Assembly: GCF_000287675.1 (NCBI RefSeq)
Contig: NZ_ALJL01000016.1
Coordinates: 1 to 64,000, forward strand
Length of the DNA stretch: 64,000 bases
Direction: 5' to 3'
From: Lachnoanaerobaculum sp. ICM7
Lineage (GTDB): Bacteria; Bacillota; Clostridia; Lachnospirales; Lachnospiraceae
Made by a program: the position numbers and the translations under genes. Of the stretch, positions 52,220-61,822 are shown piece by piece (position 1 is the first letter of the stretch; each line of letters begins with the position of its first letter). The notes beneath the pieces are model-generated. The model worked only from the letters and a program-made list of their open reading frames with translations, was not told the DNA's origin and did not search any database.

Positions 52220-53230
52220 TTAATATACATCCCAGGACTTTGGAACAAATATATCTTTGAATTTTTCTATTGCATATAAATCCGTCATTCCGGCAATATA
52301 ATCACAAACTACCAGTTCTCTGTCCTGATTCAACTCTTTTATAAAATATATATATTCATCCGGAAGCTTATCGGTATGGCACATATAATAGTCAAATAAT
52401 GACTTTATCATAGTCTTGGCCTTTCCCTCCTGTGATTTTGGAACTTCATTGTAATATACCTTTTTAAACATCCATGTTCTAAGTCCCATCATTGCCTTAT
52501 ATATCTCTCTATTCATAGAAATTTCAGGCTTATCAATGCTTCCTTCTATCACACCATGTACCAAATTGTTAAGTCTTTCTCTCACTGAATGGCCGAGTAT
52601 ATCACTGTATTCTTTTGGAATATCATCTTCTTCCATAATACGTGCTCTTATAGAATCGTCTATATCATGATTTATATAGGCAATCTTATCTGAAAGTCTT
52701 ACAACATGACCCTCCAAGGTGGAAGGATTACCTGATGTACGATGATTTAATATACCGTCTCTGACTTCTTTTGTGAGATTAAGTCCACGTCCGGATTTTT
52801 CTATGAACTCAACAATTCTAACACTCTGCTCATAATGTGCAAAACCGAATGAACATACATCATTTAAAACATCCTCCCCCGAATGTCCGAAAGGCGTATG
52901 TCCAAGGTCATGCCCCAAAGCTATCGCTTCCGTCAAATCTTCATTTAATCTTAGAGACTTGGCTATAGTTCTTGCAATCTGCGCCACCTCAAGTGTATGA
53001 GTAAGTCTTGTTCTGTAATGATCTCCTTCAGGCGCCAGGAAAACTTGAGTCTTATGTTTCAGTCTTCTAAACGCCTTTGAGTGAAGTATTCTGTCTCTGT
53101 CTCTTTGATATACAGTCCTTATATCACAAGGCTCTTCATACCTGTCTCTTCCTAAAGAATTTTTACTTAAAGCGGCGTATTTACTTAGAGTCAATTCCTC
53201 TCTAAGTTCTATATCTTCTCTTATATTCAT
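52220..53230 (-). CDS. dgt: Deoxyguanosinetriphosphate triphosphohydrolase-like protein
   Basis: This HD-domain dNTPase cleaves dGTP (or other dNTPs) to the nucleoside and triphosphate. The 336 residues contain RLKHKTQVF, TRLTHTLEV (H78) and the HD motif GHDLGHTPFGHSGE (H107-D108), followed by SDKIAYINHDIDD. It is the shorter Dgt type 2 form that commonly precedes dnaG in clostridia. Confidence 0.93.
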   Translation of the reverse strand: MNIREDIELREELTLSKYAALSKNSLGRDRYEEPCDIRTVYQRDRDRILHSKAFRRLKHKTQVFLAPEGDHYRTRLTHTLEVAQIARTIAKSLRLNEDLTEAIALGHDLGHTPFGHSGEDVLNDVCSFGFAHYEQSVRIVEFIEKSGRGLNLTKEVRDGILNHRTSGNPSTLEGHVVRLSDKIAYINHDIDDSIRARIMEEDDIPKEYSDILGHSVRERLNNLVHGVIEGSIDKPEISMNREIYKAMMGLRTWMFKKVYYNEVPKSQEGKAKTMIKSLFDYYMCHTDKLPDEYIYFIKELNQDRELVVCDYIAGMTDLYAIEKFKDIFVPKSWDVY

Positions 53231-53232
53231 AA

Positions 53233-54858
53233 TTATTTTAGTTTAAATAATGTTGAGAGTACTCCTCTTCCAAGGCTTGCTCCCAGATTTCCTCCCAGGC
53301 TTGAACCGAATTTTCCGCCTGATTTTCCTAAAGTCTTACCAATCTGCCTTCCGATAGTTCCTGCAGCCGTACCTGCCACAGCAGCTACCCCCTTCTTTAT
53401 GGCATCCTTTTTCTTTTTTTCTTCCTTTTCGGCTTCTTTAGCCTGCCTCTCAGCTTCCTTTTGTGCCGCCTTTTCCTGCTTTTCGGCCTCTTTTCTTTCT
53501 ATTTCAGCCTGTTTTTCAGCTTCTTTTCTTGCTGTCTCAGCCTGTTTTTCCTCTTCCTGCTTTTGTGAAATTTCCACTTGCAATCTCTGTAAGAATTCAT
53601 ATGCCGAGTCTCTATCCACCATATCTTTATATTTCTCTGCCAAATCCGACATTGAAATAACTGCGGCTCTCATCATATCATCAATTGCTCCGAGATATGA
53701 CTGTGGCGGAAGTACATTAGCCTTTCTTACCATAGCAGGTGCACCGTCATCCTCTATAAATGATACAACTGCTTCACCTATACCCAAATTTGTTATAATT
53801 TCAGCCGTATCAAAATCAGGATTTGCTCTGTAACTCTGTGCTGCGGCCTTTATACCTTTTTGCTCTGCAGGTGTATAAGCTCTGAGTGCATGTTGAACCT
53901 TGTTACCGAGCTGCGCAAGTACCTCATCCGGTATATCGCTTGGGTTTTGTGTTATAAAGTATACACCGATACCCTTTGATCTTATAAGTTTTACTACCTG
54001 CTCTATCTTTTGAAGTAAAGCCTTTGGAGTATCTTTAAATAAAAGATGTGCTTCATCAAAGAAAAATACCATCTTAGGCTTGTCAAGATCTCCGACCTCA
54101 GGCATTATCTCAAAGAGTTCAGCCAACATCCAAAGCATAAAAGTTGCATATATTCCCGGATCGTTTATGATAGTTGTTGCATCAAGAACATTTATCATAC
54201 CCTTGCCGTCCTTGGTAACAAACCAATCATTTATATCAAGTGCCGGCTCACCGAAGAATACATCTCCGCCCTTATCTCCAAGAGCTACAAGACCTCTCAT
54301 TATGGTATTGACACTTTGAGGTGCTATATTTCCATACTCCGCCTTATAGTCTGTGGCATTTTCACTGACATAGTTGAGCATACTCTTTAAATCTTTTAAA
54401 TCGATAAGAAGTAATCCCTCATCATCCGCTATCTTAAATATAATATTCAGTATGTCTGTCTGAATCTGATTAAGGTCAAGAAGCTTTGCCAAAAGCATAG
54501 GTCCGAACTCCGAGATTGTGGTTCTGAGAGGTAATCCCTTCTTCCCGAATATATCCCAGAAAACTGTAGGATATGCCTTAAAAGAAAAATCTTCTCCCAT
54601 ACCAAGATCGGCAACTCTTTTAGTTATACTTTCTTTTTCTTCGCCCGGCTTACACATACCTGATAAATCACCCTTTATATCAGATAAAAATACCGGAACT
54701 CCGGCGTCTGAAAATGATTCCGCCATTACCTTTAAAGTAACTGTTTTACCCGTTCCTGTAGCTCCCGCAATCAGTCCGTGTCTGTTTGCATATTTTGATT
54801 TTATACATAATTTGGCATCACCGTCACTTGCCACCCATATTTCATTATCTTTATACAT
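53233..54858 (-). CDS. HerA-like DUF853 ATPase
   Basis: This is a FtsK/HerA superfamily ATPase with 541 residues. It has Walker A GATGTGKT (32-39), Walker B KMVFFFDEAHLLF (about 262-274), a YFITQNPSDIPDEVLAQLG sensor segment and an arginine-finger region. A long Glu/Lys/Ala coiled coil with repeated AEKQ units (about 420-480) precedes a Gly-rich end. The function of the DUF853 group is not established; DNA or nucleic-acid translocation is assumed. AGGAGAT precedes the ATG. Confidence 0.88.
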   Translation of the reverse strand: MYKDNEIWVASDGDAKLCIKSKYANRHGLIAGATGTGKTVTLKVMAESFSDAGVPVFLSDIKGDLSGMCKPGEEKESITKRVADLGMGEDFSFKAYPTVFWDIFGKKGLPLRTTISEFGPMLLAKLLDLNQIQTDILNIIFKIADDEGLLLIDLKDLKSMLNYVSENATDYKAEYGNIAPQSVNTIMRGLVALGDKGGDVFFGEPALDINDWFVTKDGKGMINVLDATTIINDPGIYATFMLWMLAELFEIMPEVGDLDKPKMVFFFDEAHLLFKDTPKALLQKIEQVVKLIRSKGIGVYFITQNPSDIPDEVLAQLGNKVQHALRAYTPAEQKGIKAAAQSYRANPDFDTAEIITNLGIGEAVVSFIEDDGAPAMVRKANVLPPQSYLGAIDDMMRAAVISMSDLAEKYKDMVDRDSAYEFLQRLQVEISQKQEEEKQAETARKEAEKQAEIERKEAEKQEKAAQKEAERQAKEAEKEEKKKKDAIKKGVAAVAGTAAGTIGRQIGKTLGKSGGKFGSSLGGNLGASLGRGVLSTLFKLK

Positions 54859-54908
54859 AGTATCTCCTGAAATTTCACTTTATACTTCTATTCTATCCCA
54901 ACTTTCAT

Positions 54909-54917
54909 ATTATAACA
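54909..54917 (-). promoter_or_regulatory. Extended -10 promoter of the herA-like/dgt/dnaG group
   Basis: TGTTATAAT on the minus strand (54909-54917) is an extended -10, about 50 bp before the HerA-like gene; the -35 is weak. Confidence 0.5.
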
Positions 54918-54940
54918 AGTGAATAAAATATTTTAATACA

Positions 54941-54969
54941 AAAAGAGCCGATACTTAAAGTATCGACTC
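54941..54969 (-). terminator. Terminator of the pyruvate:ferredoxin oxidoreductase gene
   Basis: GAGTCGATACT pairs with AGTATCGGCTC in minus-strand RNA (one G-U pair) with a 3-nt loop, followed by TTTTTG. Confidence 0.75.
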
Positions 54970-55053
54970 TCTTTGACCGCAAAAGCGGCTTCCGTCTGTA
55001 CACTAAATAAACTTTCGTCTATTAATTCTATTTATATTAAATATAAGATTATA

Positions 55054-58000
55054 TTATTTTGAATATAATGTTACAAGCTTCTCAAGATATGAGAATCTTT
55101 CCTTAGCATCTTCCTCATTCTTCTCGAAGAGTTTAGCTGCTCTCTCAGGATCCTTGAGTGCAAGAGATGAGTAACGAACCTCACCCTTAAGGAACTCTTG
55201 GTAATCTCCTGTAGGTGTCTTTGAATCAAGAGTGAACTTGTTCTCAGCATCGGGGTTGAATCTGAAGTTATTCCAGTAACCTGCCTCAACAGCAAGCTTC
55301 TCCTCTGTCATAGCCTTGCTCATACCCTTCTTGATACCGTGAGCGATACATGGAGCATATGCGATAACAAGTGATGGACCCGGATAAGCCTCTGCCTCAG
55401 CCAATGCCTTAACAGTCTGGTTGTAATCTGCACCCATAGCTATCTGTGCTACGTATACATAACCATAGCTCATTGCAATACTTGCAAGATCCTTCTTCTT
55501 AACATCCTTACCGCCGGCAGCAAACTGTGCTACAGCACCTGTCTTTGTTGACTTTGAGCTCTGTCCACCTGTATTTGAGTAAACCTCTGTATCAAATACC
55601 ATGATGTTTACATCCTTACCGCTTGCGATTACATGGTCAAGACCTCCGAAACCGATATCGTAAGCCCAACCGTCACCACCGAAGATCCACTGACTCTTCT
55701 TTGATAAGAATTCCTTATTATCTAAGATATCCTTAGCTTCAGCTGTATTTAACTTCTCAAGTTCAGCTACAAGATTATCTGTTGCTGTACCGTTTAATGC
55801 ACCTACAGTGAATGTATCAAGGTATTCCTTAGCTGCTGCCTTAAGTTCTTCTGAACCGTTCTCGGCAATAGCCTCTACTTTTGACTTAAGACCCTTTCTG
55901 ATAGCCTCATTTGCAAGGAACATACCGTAACCGAACTCCGCATTATCCTCGAACAATGAGTTTGACCAAGCAGGACCGTGACCCTTATCATTTACTGTAT
56001 AAGGTGTTGAAGGTGAAGAGTTACCCCAGATTGATGAACAACCTGTAGCATTTGAAATGTACATTCTGTCACCGAAGAGCTGTGTAATAAGTCTTGCATA
56101 AGGTGTCTCACCACAACCTGCACAAGCGCCTGAGAACTCAAGTAACGGCTTCTTGTACTGTGATCCCTTAACTGTTGTCTCCTTGAACTTAGCTATAACT
56201 TCAGCCTTCTCAGGTGTAGCTGCCGCGTAATCGAACCAAGCCTGTCTATGTACATTCTCAGGCATACTCTCCATTACAAGAGCCTTCTCGCCCTTCTTTC
56301 CCGGACATACGTTAGCACAAGAACCGCAACCTGTACAGTCAAGAGCTGATACGGCTACTGTAAACTTGTAGTTCGGCATACCTGTCATCGGAAGTACGCT
56401 CATTCCCTCAGGAGCATTATTTGCCTCATCCTCTGTAAGAGCAACTGTTCTGATAACAGCATGAGGACATACATATGAACAGAATCCACACTGAATACAG
56501 TTATCACTGTTCCAGATAGGCATATTTACAGCAACACCACGCTTCTCATATGCTGATGTACCTACAGGTGTTGTACCGTCAACATAGTCAACGAATGCGG
56601 ATACAGGAAGATTGTTACCCTCTTGTGCGCTTACAGCTGTCTGGATAGTGTTGGCAAACTTGATTGCATCCTCTCTACCCTCTGTATGTACTGCATAGTC
56701 AAGTCCCTCATCCTTTGCATCAGCCCAGCTTGCAGGAACCTCTACCTTATGAACGTTCTTAGCGCCTTCTTCGATAGCCGCCCAGTTCTTCTTAACTACA
56801 TCCTCACCTTTTCTTCCGTAAGTCTTCTCAGCAGCCTTCTTCATGAGGTCAATAGCCTGCTCCTCAGGAATAATTGCTGAAAGCTTAAAGAATGCTGACT
56901 GAAGAATTGTGTTAATTCTTGTAGGTCCCATACCTGTAGCAATACCAATCTTTACACCGTCGATTGTGTAGAAGTTGATCTTGTGGTCATGGATATACTT
57001 CTTAACCTGTCCGGGGATATGCTCTTCGAGCTCCGCATCAGACCATGTACAGTTAAGAAGGAATGTACCTCCGTCAACAAGTTCCTGTACCATGTTGTAC
57101 TTTCTCATATATGCAGGGTTGTGACATGCTACAAAGTTTGCCTTACGAATAAGGTATGTTGACTTAATAGGCTTCTTACCGAAACGCAAGTGGCTCATTG
57201 TAACACCACCTGACTTCTTTGAGTCATAGTCAAAATATGCCTGAGCATAAAGGTCTGTGTTATCACCGATAATCTTGATAGAGTTCTTATTAGCACCTAC
57301 AGTACCGTCTGCACCAAGACCCCAGAACTTACAGTTTGTAGTTCCTTCAGGTGTTGTAATAAGAACAGGACCGGGATCAAGTGAAAGATGTGTAACATCA
57401 TCATTGATACCGATAGTAAATCTCTTCTTCTCTGTGTTGTGGAATGTTGCAACTATCTGAGCAGGTGTTGTATCCTTTGAACCAAGACCGTAACGACCGC
57501 TGAATACAGGAACAGCATCAAACTTTGTTCCCTTAAGTGCTGCAACAACATCAAGCCAAAGCGGCTCACCAAGTGATCCCGGCTCTTTTGTTCTGTCAAG
57601 AACTTCGATTCTCTTAACACTGTCAGGGATAGCGTCGATAAGTGCCTGTGCACTAAATGGTCTGTAAAGTCTAACCTTAACAACACCGACCTTCTCACCC
57701 TGCTTTAAAAGATAATCGATTGTCTCTTCTATTGTATCGTTAACTGAACCCATAGCGATGATGATTGTCTCAGCATCAGCAGCACCATAGTAGTTAAATA
57801 ATTTATAATCTGTACCGATCTTAGCGTTAACCTTATCCATGTACTCCTGAACGATTGCAGGTAATGCATCATAATAAGGGTTGCTTGCTTCTCTTGCCTG
57901 GAAGAAGATATCAGGGTTCTGTGCTGAACCTCTCTCTACAGGACGATTAGGATTAAGCGCATTCTTTCTGAAAGCCGCTATAGCATCCATATCTGCCATG

Positions 58001-58581
58001 TCCTTAAGGTCCTCATAATCCCAAGCTTCAATCTTCTGAATCTCGTGTGATGTTCTGAATCCGTCAAAGAAGTTGATGAAAGGTACTTTACCCTTAAGCG
58101 CTGATAAGTGTGAAACAGGTGTTAAATCCATAACCTCCTGAACTGATGATGAACAGAGCATTGCTGCACCTGTCTGACGACAAGCGTAAACATCTGAATG
58201 ATCACCGAAAATACTAAGCGCATGTGTTGCAATAGCACGTGCAGAAACGTTAATAACTGCCGGAAGCTGCTCACCTGCTATCTTATAGATATTTGGGATC
58301 ATAAGAAGAAGGCCCTGTGAAGCTGTATATGTTGTAGTTAAAGCTCCAGCTGAAAGAGAACCATGAACTGCACCTGCAGCACCTGCCTCTGATTGCATTT
58401 CTGTAACTTGTACAGTCTGGCCGAAAATGTTCTTTCTACCCTCTGTTGCCCACTCATCGGTGTGCTCTGCCATGACAGATGATGGTGTTATCGGATAAAT
58501 TGCAGCAACATCAGTATACGCATATGATGCATGAGCAGCTGCCTGATTACCATCCATGGTCTTCATTTGTCTCTTAGCCAT
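55054..58581 (-). CDS. nifJ: Pyruvate:ferredoxin (flavodoxin) oxidoreductase
   Basis: This single-chain enzyme of 1175 residues decarboxylates pyruvate to acetyl-CoA and reduces ferredoxin, the central energy step of a fermenting anaerobe. The order is: pyruvate-binding domain (AYTDVAAIYPITPSS), gamma domain, two ferredoxin-type 4Fe-4S motifs (CIQCGFCSYVCPH, CTGCGSCANVCPG at about 695-770), then the TPP domain with the proximal-cluster CAGCGETPYARL and NATGCSSIWG. The gene is alone between a strong promoter and a terminator. Confidence 0.97.
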   Translation of the reverse strand: MAKRQMKTMDGNQAAAHASYAYTDVAAIYPITPSSVMAEHTDEWATEGRKNIFGQTVQVTEMQSEAGAAGAVHGSLSAGALTTTYTASQGLLLMIPNIYKIAGEQLPAVINVSARAIATHALSIFGDHSDVYACRQTGAAMLCSSSVQEVMDLTPVSHLSALKGKVPFINFFDGFRTSHEIQKIEAWDYEDLKDMADMDAIAAFRKNALNPNRPVERGSAQNPDIFFQAREASNPYYDALPAIVQEYMDKVNAKIGTDYKLFNYYGAADAETIIIAMGSVNDTIEETIDYLLKQGEKVGVVKVRLYRPFSAQALIDAIPDSVKRIEVLDRTKEPGSLGEPLWLDVVAALKGTKFDAVPVFSGRYGLGSKDTTPAQIVATFHNTEKKRFTIGINDDVTHLSLDPGPVLITTPEGTTNCKFWGLGADGTVGANKNSIKIIGDNTDLYAQAYFDYDSKKSGGVTMSHLRFGKKPIKSTYLIRKANFVACHNPAYMRKYNMVQELVDGGTFLLNCTWSDAELEEHIPGQVKKYIHDHKINFYTIDGVKIGIATGMGPTRINTILQSAFFKLSAIIPEEQAIDLMKKAAEKTYGRKGEDVVKKNWAAIEEGAKNVHKVEVPASWADAKDEGLDYAVHTEGREDAIKFANTIQTAVSAQEGNNLPVSAFVDYVDGTTPVGTSAYEKRGVAVNMPIWNSDNCIQCGFCSYVCPHAVIRTVALTEDEANNAPEGMSVLPMTGMPNYKFTVAVSALDCTGCGSCANVCPGKKGEKALVMESMPENVHRQAWFDYAAATPEKAEVIAKFKETTVKGSQYKKPLLEFSGACAGCGETPYARLITQLFGDRMYISNATGCSSIWGNSSPSTPYTVNDKGHGPAWSNSLFEDNAEFGYGMFLANEAIRKGLKSKVEAIAENGSEELKAAAKEYLDTFTVGALNGTATDNLVAELEKLNTAEAKDILDNKEFLSKKSQWIFGGDGWAYDIGFGGLDHVIASGKDVNIMVFDTEVYSNTGGQSSKSTKTGAVAQFAAGGKDVKKKDLASIAMSYGYVYVAQIAMGADYNQTVKALAEAEAYPGPSLVIAYAPCIAHGIKKGMSKAMTEEKLAVEAGYWNNFRFNPDAENKFTLDSKTPTGDYQEFLKGEVRYSSLALKDPERAAKLFEKNEEDAKERFSYLEKLVTLYSK

Positions 58582-58648
58582 TTAATTCCTCCTACTAAGT
58601 AATTCTTTATAATATTTATAATAATAAAATATTAGTTTTTCGTATCTC

Positions 58649-58676
58649 ATTATACCAATTTAAAAAATATTTGCAA
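58649..58676 (-). promoter_or_regulatory. Promoter of the pyruvate:ferredoxin oxidoreductase gene
   Basis: TTGCAA (58671-58676) and TATAAT (58649-58654) are 16 bp apart on the minus strand, and a TG before the -10 makes it extended. It fits strong expression of a core fermentation gene. Confidence 0.7.
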
Positions 58677-58696
58677 ATAATTATGTATGTATTTTG

Positions 58697-58714
58697 TGTA
58701 CTATTCTTAGTACA
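58697..58714. promoter_or_regulatory. Palindrome upstream of the pyruvate:ferredoxin oxidoreductase promoter
   Basis: TGTACTA, 4 nt, TAGTACA is a perfect 7+7 palindrome centred about 63 bp before the expected transcription start. It lacks a T-run, so it does not look like a terminator. The position suits an activator site (inference). Confidence 0.4.
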
Positions 58715-58772
58715 ATAACTTTTGTTTCCGTTTTAAAACAATAAAACCTTCAATATCTTATTTTCAGGCCTG

Positions 58773-59744
58773 TTATTCATGGTCGTAGTGCTTACCGCCC
58801 CAATACATTGTCTTCGCAACTTCCGCCTTAGGTCCGAGAGTAACGCCTTCCATAATCCATTTATAAAACTCTTCAAAGCCGGTTCTGTCAACTATATATC
58901 CTATATGCTCTTTACCGTCAGGTGCATTCGGATCGATATATCTTTCAACATATGAATATGCATTTTTTACAATCTTAAGAATGCTGTCTTCATCCACCCA
59001 TTTGATAAAGTCCTCGGCCATTCTCGGATTCTTTTTTCCGGTTCTGCCAAGTAAAACCAGTCTGTAGTACTTCTCCTTGCTTCTTGTCCATGCTCTTGTC
59101 GGGCAGACTGTAATACATACACCGCATCCTATACATTTTTCCGTGTTTCTTACTATCTTACCGTTAACAACTTTAAGGGCATCCACACTTTTAGACTTAC
59201 ATCCCTTTACACATGCCTCACAGGTAACACAGCGGTCAGAGTCATACTGCGGTTCCGTCATACCCATAATGCCGAAATCATTCATGCGAACCTTGGCGCA
59301 ATCATTTGAACAACCTGTAAATGCAACCTTGAAATGCAGATTATTAGGGAAAATCTGCTTTTCCATTTTTCTTGCAAACTCTGTAGTGTCATAATTTCCA
59401 TAAGGACAAAGTCTTTTACCCGGACAGGCAACTACATTTCTTGTTCCTGAAGCCGCATATCCCGTATCTCTCTTTTCCTGATTCGTACCTTCATTATCGA
59501 TAATAAGCTGTATTTCTTTATTTACGGCATCCATATCCGATATTTTGATACCCGGAATCTCAACGCCCTGGCGATTTGTAAGAAAAATGCTTCCGTTTCC
59601 GTATTTATCTGCAACTTCTGCAATTCTCTTTAAACTCTCGGCATCAACATAACCACCGGGCATTCTTATTCTCGAAGCTGTCTCACCGCGTACCTTAGAA
59701 ACACGAAAGGCATTTTTTTTAAGCTTTTTTACATTAATATCCAT
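58773..59744 (-). CDS. asrC: Anaerobic sulfite reductase subunit C
   Basis: This is the siroheme/4Fe-4S subunit of dissimilatory-type sulfite reductase, about 323 residues. The siroheme-cluster cysteines are seen in CPGKRLCPYG and GCSNDC, and two ferredoxin motifs follow (CVTCEACVKGC, CIGCGVCITVC). The start is ATG 59744, 5 nt after GAGGTAAA; an earlier in-frame start lacks a site. It is the last gene of asrABC, and the complex reduces sulfite to sulfide with NADH. Confidence 0.95.
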   Translation of the reverse strand: MDINVKKLKKNAFRVSKVRGETASRIRMPGGYVDAESLKRIAEVADKYGNGSIFLTNRQGVEIPGIKISDMDAVNKEIQLIIDNEGTNQEKRDTGYAASGTRNVVACPGKRLCPYGNYDTTEFARKMEKQIFPNNLHFKVAFTGCSNDCAKVRMNDFGIMGMTEPQYDSDRCVTCEACVKGCKSKSVDALKVVNGKIVRNTEKCIGCGVCITVCPTRAWTRSKEKYYRLVLLGRTGKKNPRMAEDFIKWVDEDSILKIVKNAYSYVERYIDPNAPDGKEHIGYIVDRTGFEEFYKWIMEGVTLGPKAEVAKTMYWGGKHYDHE

Positions 59745-59754
59745 CTTTACCTCA

Positions 59755-60546
59755 CTAATCAATCAAAGCCTTGCTGTCAACATAGTTAAATACCGGTCCG
59801 TCAAGACAAATATAAGTATCATTAACCTTACAATGTCCGCATTTACCGATACCGCAGCACATCTTTCTCTCATATGAAACCCAGATGTTCTCCTCTTTAA
59901 AGCCAAGCTTTAAAAGTTCTATTACGGAAAACTTCATCATCGCAGGAGGTCCTACTACCACAGCCTGTGCGGTTTCAATATCTTTTAATTTGAGTTCCGG
60001 AATAAACTTTGTTACAAGACCGACATTTCCGGTATAGCCTTCTGCTTCCTTATCCATTGTTAAAATAAGATCCATTTGAGATTCCCATCTGATAATATCA
60101 TCTCTAAACAACATATCATCAGGGCTTCTGAATCCAAGTATCACATGCTTGTCCTTTGAGTCTTTACTTTCACCCAGTGCATTTATAACACCACGCACCG
60201 GTGAAACTCCTGTACCTCCGGCTACAACCACACATTCTCCATTAATATATTTATCAACATCAAATCCGTTACCGTACGGCCCTCGAAGGAGCAAAGTATC
60301 GCCGATATAATTTTCAAATACCTCATCAGTAACTCTTCCCACCTTACGGATAGTCAAATCTATACTGTTTTCCGTTATTCCGCTTACGGAAATAGGTGCC
60401 TCACCGAATTTTGGAATTGAAACTTCAAAGAACTGTCCCGGCTTTACATCACCTTTAAACTCAAGTCTGAATGTGTATTCTTTCTCTGTATGTTTAATAA
60501 CATCTAAAATCTTTGACGGGAAAGGAATATAAGGATTATTTCTCAT
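59755..60546 (-). CDS. asrB: Anaerobic sulfite reductase subunit B
   Basis: This is the flavin/NAD-binding subunit of 263 residues, a ferredoxin-reductase fold similar to PyrK. It has a FAD-binding barrel (RLEFKGDVKPGQFFEVS), the NAD site VVAGGTGVSPVRGV (about 108-121) and a C-terminal 2Fe-2S site (CCGIGKCGHCKV). It passes electrons from NAD(P)H to the other subunits. It overlaps asrA by 11 bases. Confidence 0.95.
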   Translation of the reverse strand: MRNNPYIPFPSKILDVIKHTEKEYTFRLEFKGDVKPGQFFEVSIPKFGEAPISVSGITENSIDLTIRKVGRVTDEVFENYIGDTLLLRGPYGNGFDVDKYINGECVVVAGGTGVSPVRGVINALGESKDSKDKHVILGFRSPDDMLFRDDIIRWESQMDLILTMDKEAEGYTGNVGLVTKFIPELKLKDIETAQAVVVGPPAMMKFSVIELLKLGFKEENIWVSYERKMCCGIGKCGHCKVNDTYICLDGPVFNYVDSKALID

Positions 60547-61570
60547 TCTGCACCTCCAATGTCTTAGCTGTTACTTTATTTATTATATTTGAAAATGAGA
60601 TATACTCAGGACATACTGTGTCACACCTTCCGCATCCTACACACATATTGTAGCCGAATCTTTTTTTAAAATCATATATCTTATGCATAGTTTTAAATCT
60701 CATACGCTCACCATGCTTCTTCCTGTATTCTCCACCGCCTGCAACATTTGTATATCCGTCTACCATACATGAAGCATTGACTCTTCTTCTTTCTCCGACT
60801 CTACCGTTATCTGTATAATATACATCCTGCATTGTGTAACAAGTACATGTAGGACACACATAATTGCATCTTCCGCATCCTATACATCTTGTGTTATATT
60901 CCTCCCACATATCTGATGTAAATATTGAAAGAGGCACGCTGTCAGGCAACTTTACTCTTGTTTCATTTTCAGTTACAAATCTTGGAGTAATATCCTGCTC
61001 TTTTAAGGCGTTATTTGTAAATATATCTTCAAGAACATTATCTTTTAACTGACAGTGAAACTGATTGTCTATATAATCCACTGAAAAACTGTAATCCAAA
61101 TCATCTGCACGATTTGTGCCCATATCTACACAGAAACAGTCCTCATATGAATGAGCACAACCCATAAGAACAAATTTCACTTTATCTCTAATCCTGGCAT
61201 AAAAATAATCTTCTTCTCTTCCATTGTGAAGATATATCTGATCAAGCCTTTTTAACGCATTAAGATCACAGCTTCTTAAAAAGACCAAAACCTCTCTCTC
61301 ATCTATTTCAGACTCCTTTACATCATTTTCCGTAAAGAAAAACAATGTCTGTGACAGAGGTGTCAAAATCTCCTTAAATGAATAATCGGATTTTTTATCA
61401 AGCTCAATCTCTGAAGCCTCTTTTACAAAATCATATCTTACTACATCGGTATCTGTAAATCTTCCTTCACCCACCTTGAGCACAGGTGCATAAATACGGT
61501 AGCTTTTTGATAATTCCTCAATTACTTTATTGAATCCACCGGGTAAAAATATATAACCCCTTTTCCCCAT
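60536..61570 (-). CDS. asrA: Anaerobic sulfite reductase subunit A
   Basis: This is the electron-transfer subunit of 344 residues, with two C-terminal ferredoxin motifs, CIGCGRCNYVCPTC and CVGCGRCDTVCPE, and an N-terminal region rich in cysteine motifs (FLRSCDLNAL, GCAHSYEDCFCVD). It heads the asrABC transcript, with AAAGGAG before the ATG. Confidence 0.95.
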   Translation of the reverse strand: MGKRGYIFLPGGFNKVIEELSKSYRIYAPVLKVGEGRFTDTDVVRYDFVKEASEIELDKKSDYSFKEILTPLSQTLFFFTENDVKESEIDEREVLVFLRSCDLNALKRLDQIYLHNGREEDYFYARIRDKVKFVLMGCAHSYEDCFCVDMGTNRADDLDYSFSVDYIDNQFHCQLKDNVLEDIFTNNALKEQDITPRFVTENETRVKLPDSVPLSIFTSDMWEEYNTRCIGCGRCNYVCPTCTCYTMQDVYYTDNGRVGERRRVNASCMVDGYTNVAGGGEYRKKHGERMRFKTMHKIYDFKKRFGYNMCVGCGRCDTVCPEYISFSNIINKVTAKTLEVQNEK

Positions 61571-61668
61571 ACTTTCTCCTTTATTTACTGCACTATCTTC
61601 ATCGATATAGTAAAGCTTAATTATATTTAAACTTTAAATACCGATCATAGCCAAACTTCAATACATAT

Positions 61669-61684
61669 TGATAAAACTTTATCA
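61669..61684. promoter_or_regulatory. Operator-like palindrome in the asr leader
   Basis: TGATAAA, 2 nt, TTTATCA is a perfect palindrome just downstream of the asr -10, about +7 to +22. This is a repressor-type position. The spacing does not fit an FNR box. Confidence 0.45.
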
Positions 61685-61697
61685 CTGTATACAAGGA

Positions 61698-61725
61698 ATT
61701 ATAACACGAACTTTGAAAATATCAA
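61698..61725 (-). promoter_or_regulatory. Promoter of asrABC
   Basis: TTGATA (61720-61725) and TATAAT (61698-61703) are 16 bp apart on the minus strand, with a leader of about 120 nt before asrA. Confidence 0.65.
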
Positions 61726-61773
61726 TTCCAATACCACAATAATTTGCACGAATTATTGCATATTTTTACATAC

Positions 61774-61819
61774 AAAAAGACTCATACTCTGAAAACGGTT
61801 TTCAATAAGTATGAGTCTT
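61774..61819 (-). terminator. Terminator of the acyltransferase gene
   Basis: AAGACTCATACT pairs with AGTATGAGTCTT, with an inner TGAAAAC/GTTTTCA stem, followed by TTT in minus-strand RNA. Confidence 0.75.
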
Positions 61820-61822
61820 ATA

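Noticed and set aside
61669-61684. FNR/Crp-type site before asrA
   Set aside because: The half-site spacing does not fit TTGAT-N4-ATCAA; kept only as an unnamed palindrome.
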